Shown piece by piece: positions 1-9,118 of a stretch of 50,658 bases of DNA (within the stretch, counting starts at the first letter, position 1; each line of letters begins with the position of its first letter). The position numbers and the translations under genes were made by a program. Under the pieces are notes generated by a model. That model was not told where the DNA came from. It made no database searches and saw only the letters and a program-made list of their open reading frames with translations. Source of the DNA: Chloroflexota bacterium (GTDB lineage: Bacteria > Chloroflexota > Anaerolineae > Aggregatilineales > Phototrophicaceae); NCBI GenBank assembly GCA_026713245.1, contig JAPOOU010000280.1, positions 1-50,658 of the forward strand, written 5' to 3'.

Positions 1-48
1 GGTCGCGTAGACACTGACCGCCGGTCGCCCCTACAAGGCTCACTTTTT

Positions 49-1137
49 TTGCGCGACTTACCTGGAACTACAGAGGCGCGGGCGGGAGAATCCGCCCCTG
101 AGGGGCAGGACGCCGGAGGGCGCGAAGTCTTCCATTATGCCCTGCGTCGCTTCGGCGTTTACCTTTTCACGCTTTGGGCGGCGATCACCGTCGCCTTCTT
201 TGTATTTCGGCTGGTGCCGGGCGACCCGATGAATATCTTGCTTGGCAATTTGACGCGAGCGGAGGGGCGACAGCGGGATGCGGCAGCGGAAGAAGCCATC
301 ATCGCCCATTATCGGGAAATCTTCGGGATGGATGATCCGCTGCCGCTGCAATATGTCAATTATTTGCGCAAGGCGGTCTTGGGCGGTCTGGACCTGGGTC
401 CGTCATTTGTCGAATACCCGGCACAGACAAAAGATCTGGTCTTTCGGCGAATGCCCTGGACGATCGGCATTTTCACCACGTCGGTTCTCTTGGCCTGGAT
501 CGTGGGCACGGGCTTGGGCGCGCTTGTCGGCTGGCTGCAGCGCAGCCGCTTGTCCCAGCTGGCGGTGGTGCTTTCGACGCTGCTGCAAATCACGCCGGTT
601 TATCTGGTCGCCCTGGGTCTGATCATCTATGTCGGCTACATCTGGCGCATTCTGCCCGCCGGCGGTCCTTATGCCCGGCATTTGCAGCCCGAATGGACCT
701 GGGAATTCATCAGCAGCTTGCTGACACATGCGATTTTGCCCATGCTCTCCAATATGATCGTCATCGGCGCCGGTTTCACGCTGGGCATGCGCGCCCTGAT
801 GATAAGCGTGCTGGGCGAGGATTACTTGATATTTGCCCGCGCCAAGGGTTTGTCGCCATTCACCGTGCTCAAGGACTACGCCTTCCGCAACGCGCTGATT
901 CCCCAGGTCACGGCGCTGGCCATCATCGTAGGCGCTACATTGAACGGGACATTCATCATTGAGGTGCTTTTCCAATTGCCCGGTTTGGGCACCTTGTTCG
1001 TCCAGGCGATGGGACTGCGGGACTTCAATACCATGCAGGCTGTGGTTCTGTTCTCCATCTTCGCTGTCTTGACCTTGACATTGATCGTCGATCTCACGCT
1101 GCCCTGGCTTGATCCGCGCATCCGGAGGACTGCATGA
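49..1137 (+). CDS. Oligopeptide-type ABC transporter permease (DppB/OppB family)
   Basis: This is an integral-membrane permease of a peptide/nickel-type ABC importer. After a hydrophilic N-terminal stretch of about 30 residues comes the typical first helix with the family hallmark RLVPGDP near residues 54-60. Several further membrane segments follow. The cytoplasmic EAA-like loop (ARAKGLSPF) contacts the ATPase, and the protein ends near LPWLDPRIRR, as is usual. The TTG at 49 is only the first possible start inside the window. The frame stays open to base 1, so the true start may lie upstream and the gene may be 5' truncated here. It overlaps the next permease by four bases (ATGA), which indicates translational coupling in one importer operon. 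Confidence 0.9.
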   Translation: MRDLPGTTEARAGESAPEGQDAGGREVFHYALRRFGVYLFTLWAAITVAFFVFRLVPGDPMNILLGNLTRAEGRQRDAAAEEAIIAHYREIFGMDDPLPLQYVNYLRKAVLGGLDLGPSFVEYPAQTKDLVFRRMPWTIGIFTTSVLLAWIVGTGLGALVGWLQRSRLSQLAVVLSTLLQITPVYLVALGLIIYVGYIWRILPAGGPYARHLQPEWTWEFISSLLTHAILPMLSNMIVIGAGFTLGMRALMISVLGEDYLIFARAKGLSPFTVLKDYAFRNALIPQVTALAIIVGATLNGTFIIEVLFQLPGLGTLFVQAMGLRDFNTMQAVVLFSIFAVLTLTLIVDLTLPWLDPRIRRTA

Positions 1138-1982
1138 GGAATCCCGGCATCATCACGGGTTTGATCATGCTGACCTTGATCGTGGCGGTGGCCCTGGCCG
1201 GCCCGTCGCTGGTCAGCCGCTTGCTTTTCCCGGGCGAGCGTCCGGCGATGCGGGGCAGCTACCGCCCATACCAACTGGATTCTGTTGAACATCCCATTGG
1301 CACAGACGGCGATGGCCGCGACGGGCTGATGGTTTTCGTTGCCAGCATTTGGCCTTCCCTGCAAATCGGCTTGATCGCGGGGGCCACCTCCACCGGGCTG
1401 GGGGTCGTGATCGGCTTTCTCGCCGGTTACGCGCGCGGACGGCTGGATACGCTGTCGCGCATTCTGATTGATATGGTGCTGGTCATTCCCACGCTGCCGC
1501 TGCTGCTGATGTTGGCGGCTTATATTGATCGCTGGGACTTGTACAAGCTTTCGCTGATACTAGGCTTGTTCGGCTGGTCATTTGTGGCGCGCGTCATCCG
1601 GCCGCAAGTGCAGAGCTTGCGCGAGCGCAGTTATGTCGATTTGGCTGTGCTCTCGGGCGAGAACGCGCTGGAGATCATTTTTCTGGAGCTGCTGCCGCCA
1701 TTGTTGCCCTATATCGGCTATGTTTTTTCCTTGAGCATCGTTGGCTCCATGTTGGCCGAGGCCGGTTTGCAGATCATCGGCCTGGGCGCGGGCGGCTTGC
1801 CAACCCTAGGTTTCATGATCGCCAAGGGCTTCCGCGAAAGCGTCATCGCCGTGGGATTGCTGGGGCAGATGGTGCTGCCGGCGGGGGCCCTGATCTATGT
1901 CTTCCTGGCGCTTAATCTGATCAACACCGGCCTGGACGAGGTCTTCAATCCGCGCCTGAAAACTACGGTAGAGGGGAAGTGA
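1134..1982 (+). CDS. Oligopeptide-type ABC transporter permease (DppC/OppC family)
   Basis: This is the second permease subunit of the importer. It has an N-terminal membrane helix, an external loop with the HPIGTDGDGRDGL motif typical of the DppC family (usually HPLGTDxxGRD), and then about five helices. The EAA-like loop lies around LAVLSGENALEIIF. At 282 residues it has the normal family length. The ATG overlaps the stop of the upstream permease, and the ATPase gene starts four bases after its stop, so the four genes form one compact operon. The substrate cannot be read from the sequence. The GH2 glycosidase downstream suggests an oligosaccharide, since many OppBC-type systems in glycan loci carry sugars rather than peptides; that is inference. 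Confidence 0.92.
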   Translation: MRNPGIITGLIMLTLIVAVALAGPSLVSRLLFPGERPAMRGSYRPYQLDSVEHPIGTDGDGRDGLMVFVASIWPSLQIGLIAGATSTGLGVVIGFLAGYARGRLDTLSRILIDMVLVIPTLPLLLMLAAYIDRWDLYKLSLILGLFGWSFVARVIRPQVQSLRERSYVDLAVLSGENALEIIFLELLPPLLPYIGYVFSLSIVGSMLAEAGLQIIGLGAGGLPTLGFMIAKGFRESVIAVGLLGQMVLPAGALIYVFLALNLINTGLDEVFNPRLKTTVEGK

Positions 1983-1986
1983 GGCC

Positions 1987-2970
1987 GTGCCGGCGCTCCT
2001 GGAAATCCGCGCACTATCGGCCGGGCTGCAAGGGCGTCGGTCCATAACGCAGGTTGTCAGCAATGTTGATCTTGACGTGCAGCGCGGCGAAATCCTGGGC
2101 GTGGTCGGTGAATCCGGCTGCGGTAAAAGCACGCTCGCGGCCGCCATCATGCGCCTGTTGGTACCGCCACAAGTGCTGCAATCCGGATCCATGACCCTGC
2201 GGCTGGATGATGGCAAAAGCTACGAGTTGCTGGAACTGCCGGAACCCGACTTGCGCCAGTTGCGTTGGCGACGCCTGTCCTACATTCCGCAGGGCTCGAT
2301 GAATTCCCTGAATCCGGTTTTGCGGATAGAGCGTCAGATGACGGACACATTGACCCAACACGGTTTGTCCAGGGAGGAAGCTCGACGACGTTCTATCGCA
2401 GCGCTGGAATTGGTCAACCTCGAGCCCAGGCTGCTGGACAGTTATCCGCACGAATTGAGCGGCGGGATGCGCCAGCGGGTTATCATCGCGGCCGCGGTGA
2501 GCATGCGCCCGGCTTTGATCGTGGCGGACGAATTGACGACCGCGCTGGACGTGGTCACGCAGCGACAACTCCTCCAGGAATTGGCTGCTATCCGCGACGA
2601 ATTGGGCGCAACTATCCTCATCATCACGCACGATATGGGCGTGGTCGCGCAGGTCGCCGATCGCGTCGCGGTCATGTATGCCGGCAAGGTCGCCGAACTG
2701 GGTACGGTGAATGACATCTTCGCGTCCCCGCTGCATCCCTATTCGCAAGGGCTGATCGGGTCGATCCCGCGGGAGGGTGGTCATCGCGTGCAAGGCTTGC
2801 CGGGCGAAGCGCCCAGCCCCTGGAATTATCCCGCCGGCTGCCGCTTTCATACCCGCTGCCCGCATGTTATCGACCGCTGCCGAGCGCAAGCGCCGGCGCT
2901 GCTGCCGCAGGGCGACGGGCGTTGGGCGGCTTGCCATCTATATGAGCCCGAGGTCGATTCCAATGCCTGA
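1987..2970 (+). CDS. ABC transporter ATP-binding protein (DppD/OppD family)
   Basis: This is the first of two ATPases that energise the importer. Walker A GESGCGKST is at residues 41-49, the ABC signature LSGGMRQR at 157-164, and Walker B LIVADEL at 177-183 with the D-loop LTTALD after it. The C-terminus carries the OppD-type extension with the cysteine pattern CRFHTRCPHVIDRC. It starts with GTG at 1987, just after the permease stop. Its own stop overlaps the start of the next ATPase gene by eight bases, so translational coupling is likely. Confidence 0.94.
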   Translation: MPALLEIRALSAGLQGRRSITQVVSNVDLDVQRGEILGVVGESGCGKSTLAAAIMRLLVPPQVLQSGSMTLRLDDGKSYELLELPEPDLRQLRWRRLSYIPQGSMNSLNPVLRIERQMTDTLTQHGLSREEARRRSIAALELVNLEPRLLDSYPHELSGGMRQRVIIAAAVSMRPALIVADELTTALDVVTQRQLLQELAAIRDELGATILIITHDMGVVAQVADRVAVMYAGKVAELGTVNDIFASPLHPYSQGLIGSIPREGGHRVQGLPGEAPSPWNYPAGCRFHTRCPHVIDRCRAQAPALLPQGDGRWAACHLYEPEVDSNA

Positions 2971-3937
2971 CTTGCTGGTGGTGGAGAATCTGCAGCAGGT
3001 ATTCGGCGGGAGGACCCGGACTTACGCTGTGGACGGCGTGAGTTTTCGCATACCCGAGGAACCGGCGATCGTGAGCCTGGTCGGCGAGAGCGGCAGTGGC
3101 AAGTCGACCATCGCCCGCATCATTTTGGGACTATTGCGGCCGACGTCCGGCCGCGTGCTTTACGAAGGAACGGATATCTTCACCCGAGACCGCAAATGGA
3201 ATCGCAAATTCCGCGGCGAAGTGCAGGCGGTTTTTCAAGATCCATACAGCGTCTATAACCCGGTTTATAAGGCCGAGCGCGTTTTGAAGCTGGTCATTCG
3301 CAAATTTGGCCTCGCCAAGAGCAAAGCCGAGGCGCAGGCGCTCATGGAAGAGGGGCTGCGAGCGGTAGACTTGCGGCCCGAAGAAGTGCTCGGCCGGCAT
3401 CCGCATCAACTGAGCGGTGGTCAGCGGCAACGTTTGATGCTGGCGCGCGTCTATCTGATGCGGCCGCGCCTGATCATCGCCGACGAGCCGGTTTCGATGA
3501 TCGACGCCGGCATGCGCGCCTCGTTCTTGAATATCTTGCTGGACTTCCGGGAGACGCATGGCATCTCGACCCTGTTCATCACCCACGATCTGTCGACGGC
3601 CATGTACCTGGGGGGCGAGATCATCGTGCTATACCAAGGCAGGATCATGGAGCGGGGACGGACGCGGGGCGTCATGAAGGACCCGCAGCACCCGTATGCG
3701 CAACTGCTCATCAGCTCGATCCCGACGCCCGACCCGCGCAAGCGCTGGGAAGAAGATCTGTCGGCCGCTCCTCTGGCCGAGGTCGGGGCCGGCATATCTT
3801 CGGGGCGCGACCGCTGCCTCTTTGCCGAGCGCTGCCCGGCGGTTATGGACAGATGTTGGGGCGCGCGTCCGCATTTAGAAGCCGTCGACAAGCCATCCGA
3901 GCCGTCCCGACATGTTGCCTGTTATCTCTATTCCTGA
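2963..3937 (+). CDS. ABC transporter ATP-binding protein (DppF/OppF family)
   Basis: This is the second ATPase of the importer. Walker A GESGSGKST is at residues 41-49, followed by the signature LSGGQRQRL and Walker B LIIADEP. The cysteine-containing C-terminal extension (CLFAERCPAVMDRC) is typical of OppF. The frame is open well upstream, but the ATG at 2963 is the sensible start. It gives a normal 324-residue protein beginning MPDLLVVENL and a short overlap with the previous gene. One residue of interest is the D-loop, which reads SMIDAG rather than SALDVS, as in some divergent oligosaccharide importers. Confidence 0.93.
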   Translation: MPDLLVVENLQQVFGGRTRTYAVDGVSFRIPEEPAIVSLVGESGSGKSTIARIILGLLRPTSGRVLYEGTDIFTRDRKWNRKFRGEVQAVFQDPYSVYNPVYKAERVLKLVIRKFGLAKSKAEAQALMEEGLRAVDLRPEEVLGRHPHQLSGGQRQRLMLARVYLMRPRLIIADEPVSMIDAGMRASFLNILLDFRETHGISTLFITHDLSTAMYLGGEIIVLYQGRIMERGRTRGVMKDPQHPYAQLLISSIPTPDPRKRWEEDLSAAPLAEVGAGISSGRDRCLFAERCPAVMDRCWGARPHLEAVDKPSEPSRHVACYLYS

Positions 3938-4061
3938 TTGGTTAAATAACAACTTTGGCCGAGGCTCGTCTTCGTCCAGTGCCTAATCGATAGATCTCCC
4001 AGCGCGCCGAATGGAGTCGGGTGGCGGCGCATTGGATCGAGTTGGATATTGAGGACATCAA

Positions 4062-7000
4062 ATGACTAAAGCGCAAGCGCAAGATACGCTGATTTTAAGT
4101 GGGTCCGATTGGTACATCCGCGAGGACGCGGCCGGCGCCGGCATAAAGGACAAGTTGTACGAAGAAGCCATACCGGCGCCGGGCTGGGTCCCGGCCCGGG
4201 CGCCGGGCAATGTGCAAGCCGACCTGGAAGCGGCGGGACAGTTGCGGCCGCTCTGGTATGGCGCCGGCGACCCGCGCCTGGCGGAAGTGGCGCAGAAGGA
4301 CTGGTGGTACCGCCGCGACTTTACAGTGCCGGAATCCTTCGCCGACAGACGGCTTCAGCTCGTTTTCGATGGCGTGGATTATGCCTGTGACGTCTGGCTC
4401 AACGGCCGGCATCTGGGGAAGAATGCGGGCATGTTTCGCCGCTTCGCTTTTGATGTCGCTGGCGTCATCAAACTGGACGGCGTCAACCGTTTGGCGGTGC
4501 GGGTTGAACGCATGCCGCCCGAACTGGCGCATATTCTCGCTGCCTCGGACGGGGCCATGAGTGGCGGTGGCGAGAACTACCCGCGTGAATGGGGTTCCGA
4601 TTTCTTCGTCCATGGCATCAACGAGACGCGGCAGTTGCTGCAGGACTTGAAAAGCCCCACCAATTACGGCTGGGACTGGGGCGTGAATGTCTACACGCTG
4701 GGCATCTGGCAGGATGTGCGCCTGGAGGCTAGCGGGCCTGCCCGCATCGAGTGGCTACAAGTTTTGACCGAAGTGAGGGACGATCACGGTTCCGCCAAGG
4801 TGCGGGCAAAGCTGGAGATCGACAGCCTGGGCGCGGCGGATGTCGCAGCCCGCTTCTGTGTTCACGGGCAGGGCAAGGCCGTTGAAGCGCGGATTGACGC
4901 GGTGCTGGACCGAGGAAATAACATAATCGAAGCTGATTTGATCCTGGAAGAGCCTGCGCTGTGGTGGCCCAACGGCCAGGGCGATCAGCCTCTTTACACG
5001 CTGGAGGCGCGTCTGGAGGATGCCGGCGGCGGGCGGCTTGACGAACGGTCGACCCGCTTTGCTGTGCGCGACATCCGCTGGGAACAAGTCGCAGGCGCGC
5101 CGCCCGACTTCATAAACCCTTATCAACTGGTCCTCAACGGTCGGCCGATACGGATGCTGGGCTCGAACATCCTGCCGCCGGACCTGCTTTTTGGCCGCAT
5201 GAACGAACGCGGGCTGCGGCTCATTCGGCTGGCTCGCCAAGCCGGCATGAACACCTTGCGCGTCTGGGGCGGCGGGGCATTCTTGACCGAGGATATGTTC
5301 AGCCTGGCCGATGAATTGGGCATTATGCTGTCGCAAGAGTTCCCAATGTCGAGCTGCAGCCCGGAAACCGACGCCGTCTTTTTGGACAATCTCGAGCGGA
5401 CGATACGCCAGCTCGTCAAGCGCTACCGCAACCACCCTTGCATCATCGAATGGACGGGCGGCAACGAGATGTGGTGGGCGCAGGGGGATGACCACCCTGC
5501 CCTACACTTGCTAGACCGCATTGTCGCCGAGGAAGATGATCGTCTGTTCCGCGCCACCTGCCCGATCCAGGGCGCGCGCCACAGCCCCTGGCATTATGAC
5601 CCGGACAGTCATTATGCCCACTACGACAACGAAGACCTGCGAGATACCGGAATACGTCGCGAAGAGAACAAGATGATGCGCTATGGCGAATTTGGCTGCC
5701 ATTCACTGGCGCACCTGGAAGTCTGGCAGCGAGAGATTCCGCCCGCCGAGCACTGGCCCGCCTATGATGAGGAAAGCCCGATTCTCATACGCAAGAATGT
5801 CGTGCAAGCGGTCTTCACCAAAGAGCACTGGATGCTCAAATCCATCCTCAAACGCCTCTTTGGCGCGATCGACACGCTCGAGGCGCTGGTGCAAGCCAGT
5901 CAATACCTGGGCGCGCATGGCTTGCGTTACGCGGTTGATGCCCTGCGGCGGCGGGGCAGAAGCATCGGCGGCATAAGCACCTGGGTATTGAACGAACCCT
6001 GGCCCAACGGCGGCGGACCCTATCTGGTCGATTACGACGGCCGACCGCTGATGAGCTACGACTTTCTGAAGGACGCTCTGGCGCCGGTCAGCTTGTCGCT
6101 GCGCCAGGCCTCCAATGTCATTGATCCCGCAGTGGGATTGGATGCCGAATTATGGCTGGTCAGCGATGCGCCGGCGCCCGGCCACGACCTGCGCTGGCGT
6201 TGGCTGGCCCGCGACGCCTCCGGCCGAGTTCTGGCGCAAGACGCGGGTCGCGCGTCAATACAGCCCCTGGAAGCCTTCCGGTTGGGAGCGGTCAAAACCG
6301 ACGCGCTTGACACAGACGCCCCGGGAGCGCTGCTGGTTGAATTGCAGTTGAGCGACGGGAACGGGGCAATTCTGGCGGAGCGCGCGCATCTGTTCGGCTC
6401 TGGGGAAGCGCCGGCGCCACTTGCCGTTTTCTTGCCCGGGGCTGCCGCCGGCGTTCAAGGCGTCAAGCGTACGACGCTTCGCGCGGTCGTCGTTTCGCAT
6501 TTGACGGACGGCGACAACGAAAGCATGCGAATCGAGTTGAGCAATCTTGGGGATATGACAGCCCTTTTCTGCGAGCCACACCCGCTGCTCGCCTACCGCA
6601 CCGATATCAACATCGATGGCAATCATGCCTGCATTGCGCCCGGCGAGACGCGTATGATGACCGTCTCCGCGCCTGCCGACTCATGGGCCGGGCTCACCTT
6701 GTTACAGACCGGTTGGCGGCTCTCTTGCTGGAATGCCGATGACGCGCTCATCCCGCCAAGCGACGATGTGTTGTTCTCCGTTGGCCGGCGGGACGCCACG
6801 ACCAGCGGCTACCTGGGCTACGACGATCTGTCAGTTATCGACGACATGCCAGATCTGAGGCTTGAAGGCAATCGTCCTGATCCGGCGGGATTGCCCCTGC
6901 TGTTGACAAGCGATCGCGGCGTCCGCTTCGGATTTGATGTCGCGCAAAGCTGGGATCAGCCCGCGCGCTTGCGTTTGCATACGGCCGATCAGGACAGCGC

Positions 7001-7235
7001 CTGCGCGCCCGTTGTGGCGGTGACAATCAACGGGAAGGTCTTTGACGGGGTTCTGGAGCCTGGACTGGGCATACAGAAAGACGATCCCGCGCATTTGGCT
7101 TTCCCGCAGACGATTGCATTTGATCTACCGGCCGCCACGCTCAAAAAAGGCCGCAACACCCTTGATGCTGGAATCAGAAATCCGAGCTGGATTTCCTGGG
7201 ATTCAATTGATTTGACAATCAGTACAGAATCGTAA
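4062..7235 (+). CDS. GH2-family glycosidase, beta-mannosidase-like
   Basis: This is a large (1057-residue) glycoside hydrolase of family 2. The N-terminal jelly-roll sugar-binding domain (about 10-200) carries WYRRDFTVP and the VWLNGRHLG motif. An immunoglobulin-like domain follows (about 205-330), then a TIM barrel (about 345-690). The general acid/base is E469 in TGGNEMWW and the nucleophile is E543 in YGEFGC, matching the two catalytic Glu positions of retaining GH2 enzymes. About 350 residues of beta-rich C-terminal domains follow. There is no signal peptide, so it acts in the cytoplasm on sugars brought in by the importer upstream. The start ATG has a GAGGA Shine-Dalgarno six bases upstream. 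Beta-mannosidase is the best guess; exo-glucosaminidase-like specificity cannot be excluded. Confidence 0.88.
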   Translation: MTKAQAQDTLILSGSDWYIREDAAGAGIKDKLYEEAIPAPGWVPARAPGNVQADLEAAGQLRPLWYGAGDPRLAEVAQKDWWYRRDFTVPESFADRRLQLVFDGVDYACDVWLNGRHLGKNAGMFRRFAFDVAGVIKLDGVNRLAVRVERMPPELAHILAASDGAMSGGGENYPREWGSDFFVHGINETRQLLQDLKSPTNYGWDWGVNVYTLGIWQDVRLEASGPARIEWLQVLTEVRDDHGSAKVRAKLEIDSLGAADVAARFCVHGQGKAVEARIDAVLDRGNNIIEADLILEEPALWWPNGQGDQPLYTLEARLEDAGGGRLDERSTRFAVRDIRWEQVAGAPPDFINPYQLVLNGRPIRMLGSNILPPDLLFGRMNERGLRLIRLARQAGMNTLRVWGGGAFLTEDMFSLADELGIMLSQEFPMSSCSPETDAVFLDNLERTIRQLVKRYRNHPCIIEWTGGNEMWWAQGDDHPALHLLDRIVAEEDDRLFRATCPIQGARHSPWHYDPDSHYAHYDNEDLRDTGIRREENKMMRYGEFGCHSLAHLEVWQREIPPAEHWPAYDEESPILIRKNVVQAVFTKEHWMLKSILKRLFGAIDTLEALVQASQYLGAHGLRYAVDALRRRGRSIGGISTWVLNEPWPNGGGPYLVDYDGRPLMSYDFLKDALAPVSLSLRQASNVIDPAVGLDAELWLVSDAPAPGHDLRWRWLARDASGRVLAQDAGRASIQPLEAFRLGAVKTDALDTDAPGALLVELQLSDGNGAILAERAHLFGSGEAPAPLAVFLPGAAAGVQGVKRTTLRAVVVSHLTDGDNESMRIELSNLGDMTALFCEPHPLLAYRTDINIDGNHACIAPGETRMMTVSAPADSWAGLTLLQTGWRLSCWNADDALIPPSDDVLFSVGRRDATTSGYLGYDDLSVIDDMPDLRLEGNRPDPAGLPLLLTSDRGVRFGFDVAQSWDQPARLRLHTADQDSACAPVVAVTINGKVFDGVLEPGLGIQKDDPAHLAFPQTIAFDLPAATLKKGRNTLDAGIRNPSWISWDSIDLTISTES

Positions 7236-7358
7236 TCCGTGATACGTACATAAGCCATGCGTGCCGGGTGGCGGGCAACAGTCTCGCCGCGTAATACATC
7301 GCGATTATTATTGATACCATGCGCTCGCGCGCGCTAACAAGAACCGAGGCGCAGTTAA

Positions 7359-7535
7359 CAAGTATTCCATTATGCAAAGAGCGCTGGCGCGGTTGCCTGG
7401 TTGACTGCGGAAGAGCGCCAGCAGCGACGCGATTATCTCGATCAGGCGCCGGAGCAGTCGCCCCGGCCAAGTCCTGCAGACAGGACTCAGCGCTTAAATG
7501 CGGCGCTGGATGCGCCGTCCAGCACGCCGATGTAG
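7359..7535 (+). pseudogene. Short coding-like remnant, family unknown
   Basis: The stretch between the GH2 gene and the sugar-binding protein gene contains no intact gene. One frame, open from 7359 after a TAA to a TAG at 7533-7535, reads like real protein: it includes AWLTAEERQQRRDYLDQAPE and ends near LDAPSSTPM. It lacks a start codon and I do not recognise the family. It looks like the tail of a decayed gene. It sits beside a bidirectional hairpin and one copy of a dispersed repeat, as other debris in this window does. Confidence 0.3.
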
Positions 7536-7553
7536 GCTTGCAGCGCGAGGAGA

Positions 7554-7584
7554 AAAGGCCAATGGAAATGTACCATTGGCCTTT
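7554..7584. terminator. Bidirectional hairpin terminator between convergent genes
   Basis: A perfect 12-bp inverted repeat (AAAGGCCAATGG and CCATTGGCCTTT) encloses a 7-base loop. It lies between the plus-strand GH2 gene and the minus-strand binding-protein gene. Each arm ends in a short T run on its own strand, so it can terminate transcription from both directions. Confidence 0.65.
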
Positions 7585-7590
7585 ACTTCT

Positions 7591-7690
7591 GTTTACGTAA
7601 ACCGCGTCGCTCATGTGACGGAAAGGCTTAGGATTTTGCGTGAGCGCGACATTCCTGTGACCTTTTCGCCGGTTACGCGCCGAGCGGCTA
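7591..7690 (-). repeat. Dispersed intergenic repeat A, copy 1 (reverse orientation)
   Basis: About 100 bp whose reverse complement matches 27340-27439 and 16743-16836. Shared blocks are GCCGCTCGGCG, GAAAAGGTC, GTCGCGCTCACGC, then a small hairpin ending GCGACGCGGT, and finally ACGTAAAC. In this copy the hairpin arm has one mismatch (CGTCAC against GCGACG). No open frame spans the three copies. Confidence 0.8.
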
Positions 7691-7712
7691 CTCATAGTCA
7701 AGCTGCTTTGAC

Positions 7713-9020
7713 TTACCCTTCGACGTGGCCGCCGTCGATCAGGATTTGCATGATCTCCGCATCGAGCGCCGCGGCGGTTTCTTCGACCGTTGCCTCGCCA
7801 GTGATCATTGCCGACAATAGGCGCGGCAGTACTTCACCCCCTATGTCGCCCATTTCAGGAATGCTCGGTGAGTTGATGATGTTCAAACTCTGTATGCCCG
7901 CGGCAATGTCGCCCAGCCACGGGAAGCGCTCCAATGCTCGCTCATCCTGCAAGACCGAAATCCGCGACGGCGAATTGCCCAGTCTTGTCGCGGTAACGCC
8001 GTGGACGCCGCTTTCCGTATTCGTCAAGCAGACCAGGAAGTCAAAGGTTTCTTGCGGATTCTCTGTTGTGCTGGAAATCGCCGGACCCCACTGACTCAGG
8101 TATCCTTCCGGTTCCTCCACTCCATCGCCGGGCATGGGGATCAGCTGGAAGCCGATATTGCCCGCCACATCCGAAGTATCCGGGTCATTGCCATAGAGCA
8201 GGACGCTATTCCAGGTGACGAGGCTGTAGTCGCGTCCGGCGGTGAAGTTGGCGTTGCCTTCGACCCAGTCCGCGGTGTACGAAGCGGGATCCGCAAACTC
8301 GTAGAGAGCCATCATATCGTTCAGCACAGCGATCCCTTCCGGCGTGTTGATGTTGATCTCCAGCGTCTGGTGATCGACGACCTCAATGCCGTACATGAAG
8401 GAAAGCGCCTGGTGCAAAATCGTGATCCAGGGGGCGCGCTTGCCGTAAGCGATTTTGCCGTAGAGGCCCTCGTCCGGGCGGTGGAAGAACGCGACTTGGT
8501 CGAAGTATTCCAGCCTGCTCTGCGGCGCAGCCAGCTCATATCCGTATGCTTCCATGAAAGCCGCCTGTTCATCCGGGTCATTCATCAGATCCGTCCGATA
8601 AAGGATGCCTTGATATTCATTCAGCCACGGCACCAGCCAGTGCTTGCCTTCGAATTCGGTCAAGTTGAAGAAAGCGATGTCGTCCGGATCTACCGCGTCT
8701 ATGTCGAAATCCTCCAGGGGCAAGAGATAATCAGCGGCGACGAATTGCGCGATCTTGCCGATAGGAATATAGGCGATGTCGTAGAGTCCGCTGCGAACAG
8801 CCGCTTCCGTCGGCAGGATGGAGTTGATCCACTCGCCCGGTGGCAGTTGATGCGCTTCGTATGCGACGCCGACTTCCTCGGCGCAGCGGTCGGCGTTGGC
8901 GATCAAGGCATCGGCGTGCACGCCGGTTTCTGCGCCAATCGAGATGGTGACATCTTGCGCCAGAGCTGCTGGCAGCAGTAGCAGCAAGATAAGAACAAGT
9001 ACAGATAGTTTCGTTTTCAT
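7713..9020 (-). CDS. Sugar ABC transporter substrate-binding protein
   Basis: This is an extracytoplasmic solute-binding protein of the carbohydrate (family 1, MalE-like) class, 435 residues. The N-terminus has a signal peptide of about 22 residues (hydrophobic core LVLILLLLLPAALA) with an Ala-x-Ala cleavage site before QDVT. There is no lipobox cysteine. The body has the family layout, including the WNEYQGILYRTD region near the hinge and a C-terminal helical part. The ATG has AGGAGAG six bases upstream. It is the last gene of a minus-strand group: two permease genes precede it, a strong hairpin follows. The ligand is unknown; the neighbours suggest a sugar acid or modified sugar. Confidence 0.88.
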   Translation of the reverse strand: MKTKLSVLVLILLLLLPAALAQDVTISIGAETGVHADALIANADRCAEEVGVAYEAHQLPPGEWINSILPTEAAVRSGLYDIAYIPIGKIAQFVAADYLLPLEDFDIDAVDPDDIAFFNLTEFEGKHWLVPWLNEYQGILYRTDLMNDPDEQAAFMEAYGYELAAPQSRLEYFDQVAFFHRPDEGLYGKIAYGKRAPWITILHQALSFMYGIEVVDHQTLEININTPEGIAVLNDMMALYEFADPASYTADWVEGNANFTAGRDYSLVTWNSVLLYGNDPDTSDVAGNIGFQLIPMPGDGVEEPEGYLSQWGPAISSTTENPQETFDFLVCLTNTESGVHGVTATRLGNSPSRISVLQDERALERFPWLGDIAAGIQSLNIINSPSIPEMGDIGGEVLPRLLSAMITGEATVEETAAALDAEIMQILIDGGHVEG

Positions 9021-9118
9021 GTTTCTCTCCTAAGCGGATTATCGATTCGGAATATTGAATCGACACATCGGGCTTTTATTGACTTGGCTTATAGGCAACT
9101 TCCTTTCCAGTCACGGCT

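Noticed and set aside
2014..2937. 307-codon minus-strand frame opposite the DppD-type ATPase gene
   Set aside because: Shadow of a gene with complete Walker motifs; Arg/Gln/His-rich translation without domain character.
8001..8981. Long open frame on the plus strand opposite the sugar-binding protein gene
   Set aside because: It is the antisense shadow of a well-supported gene with signal peptide and Shine-Dalgarno; its composition matches a mirrored codon pattern and no family was recognised.
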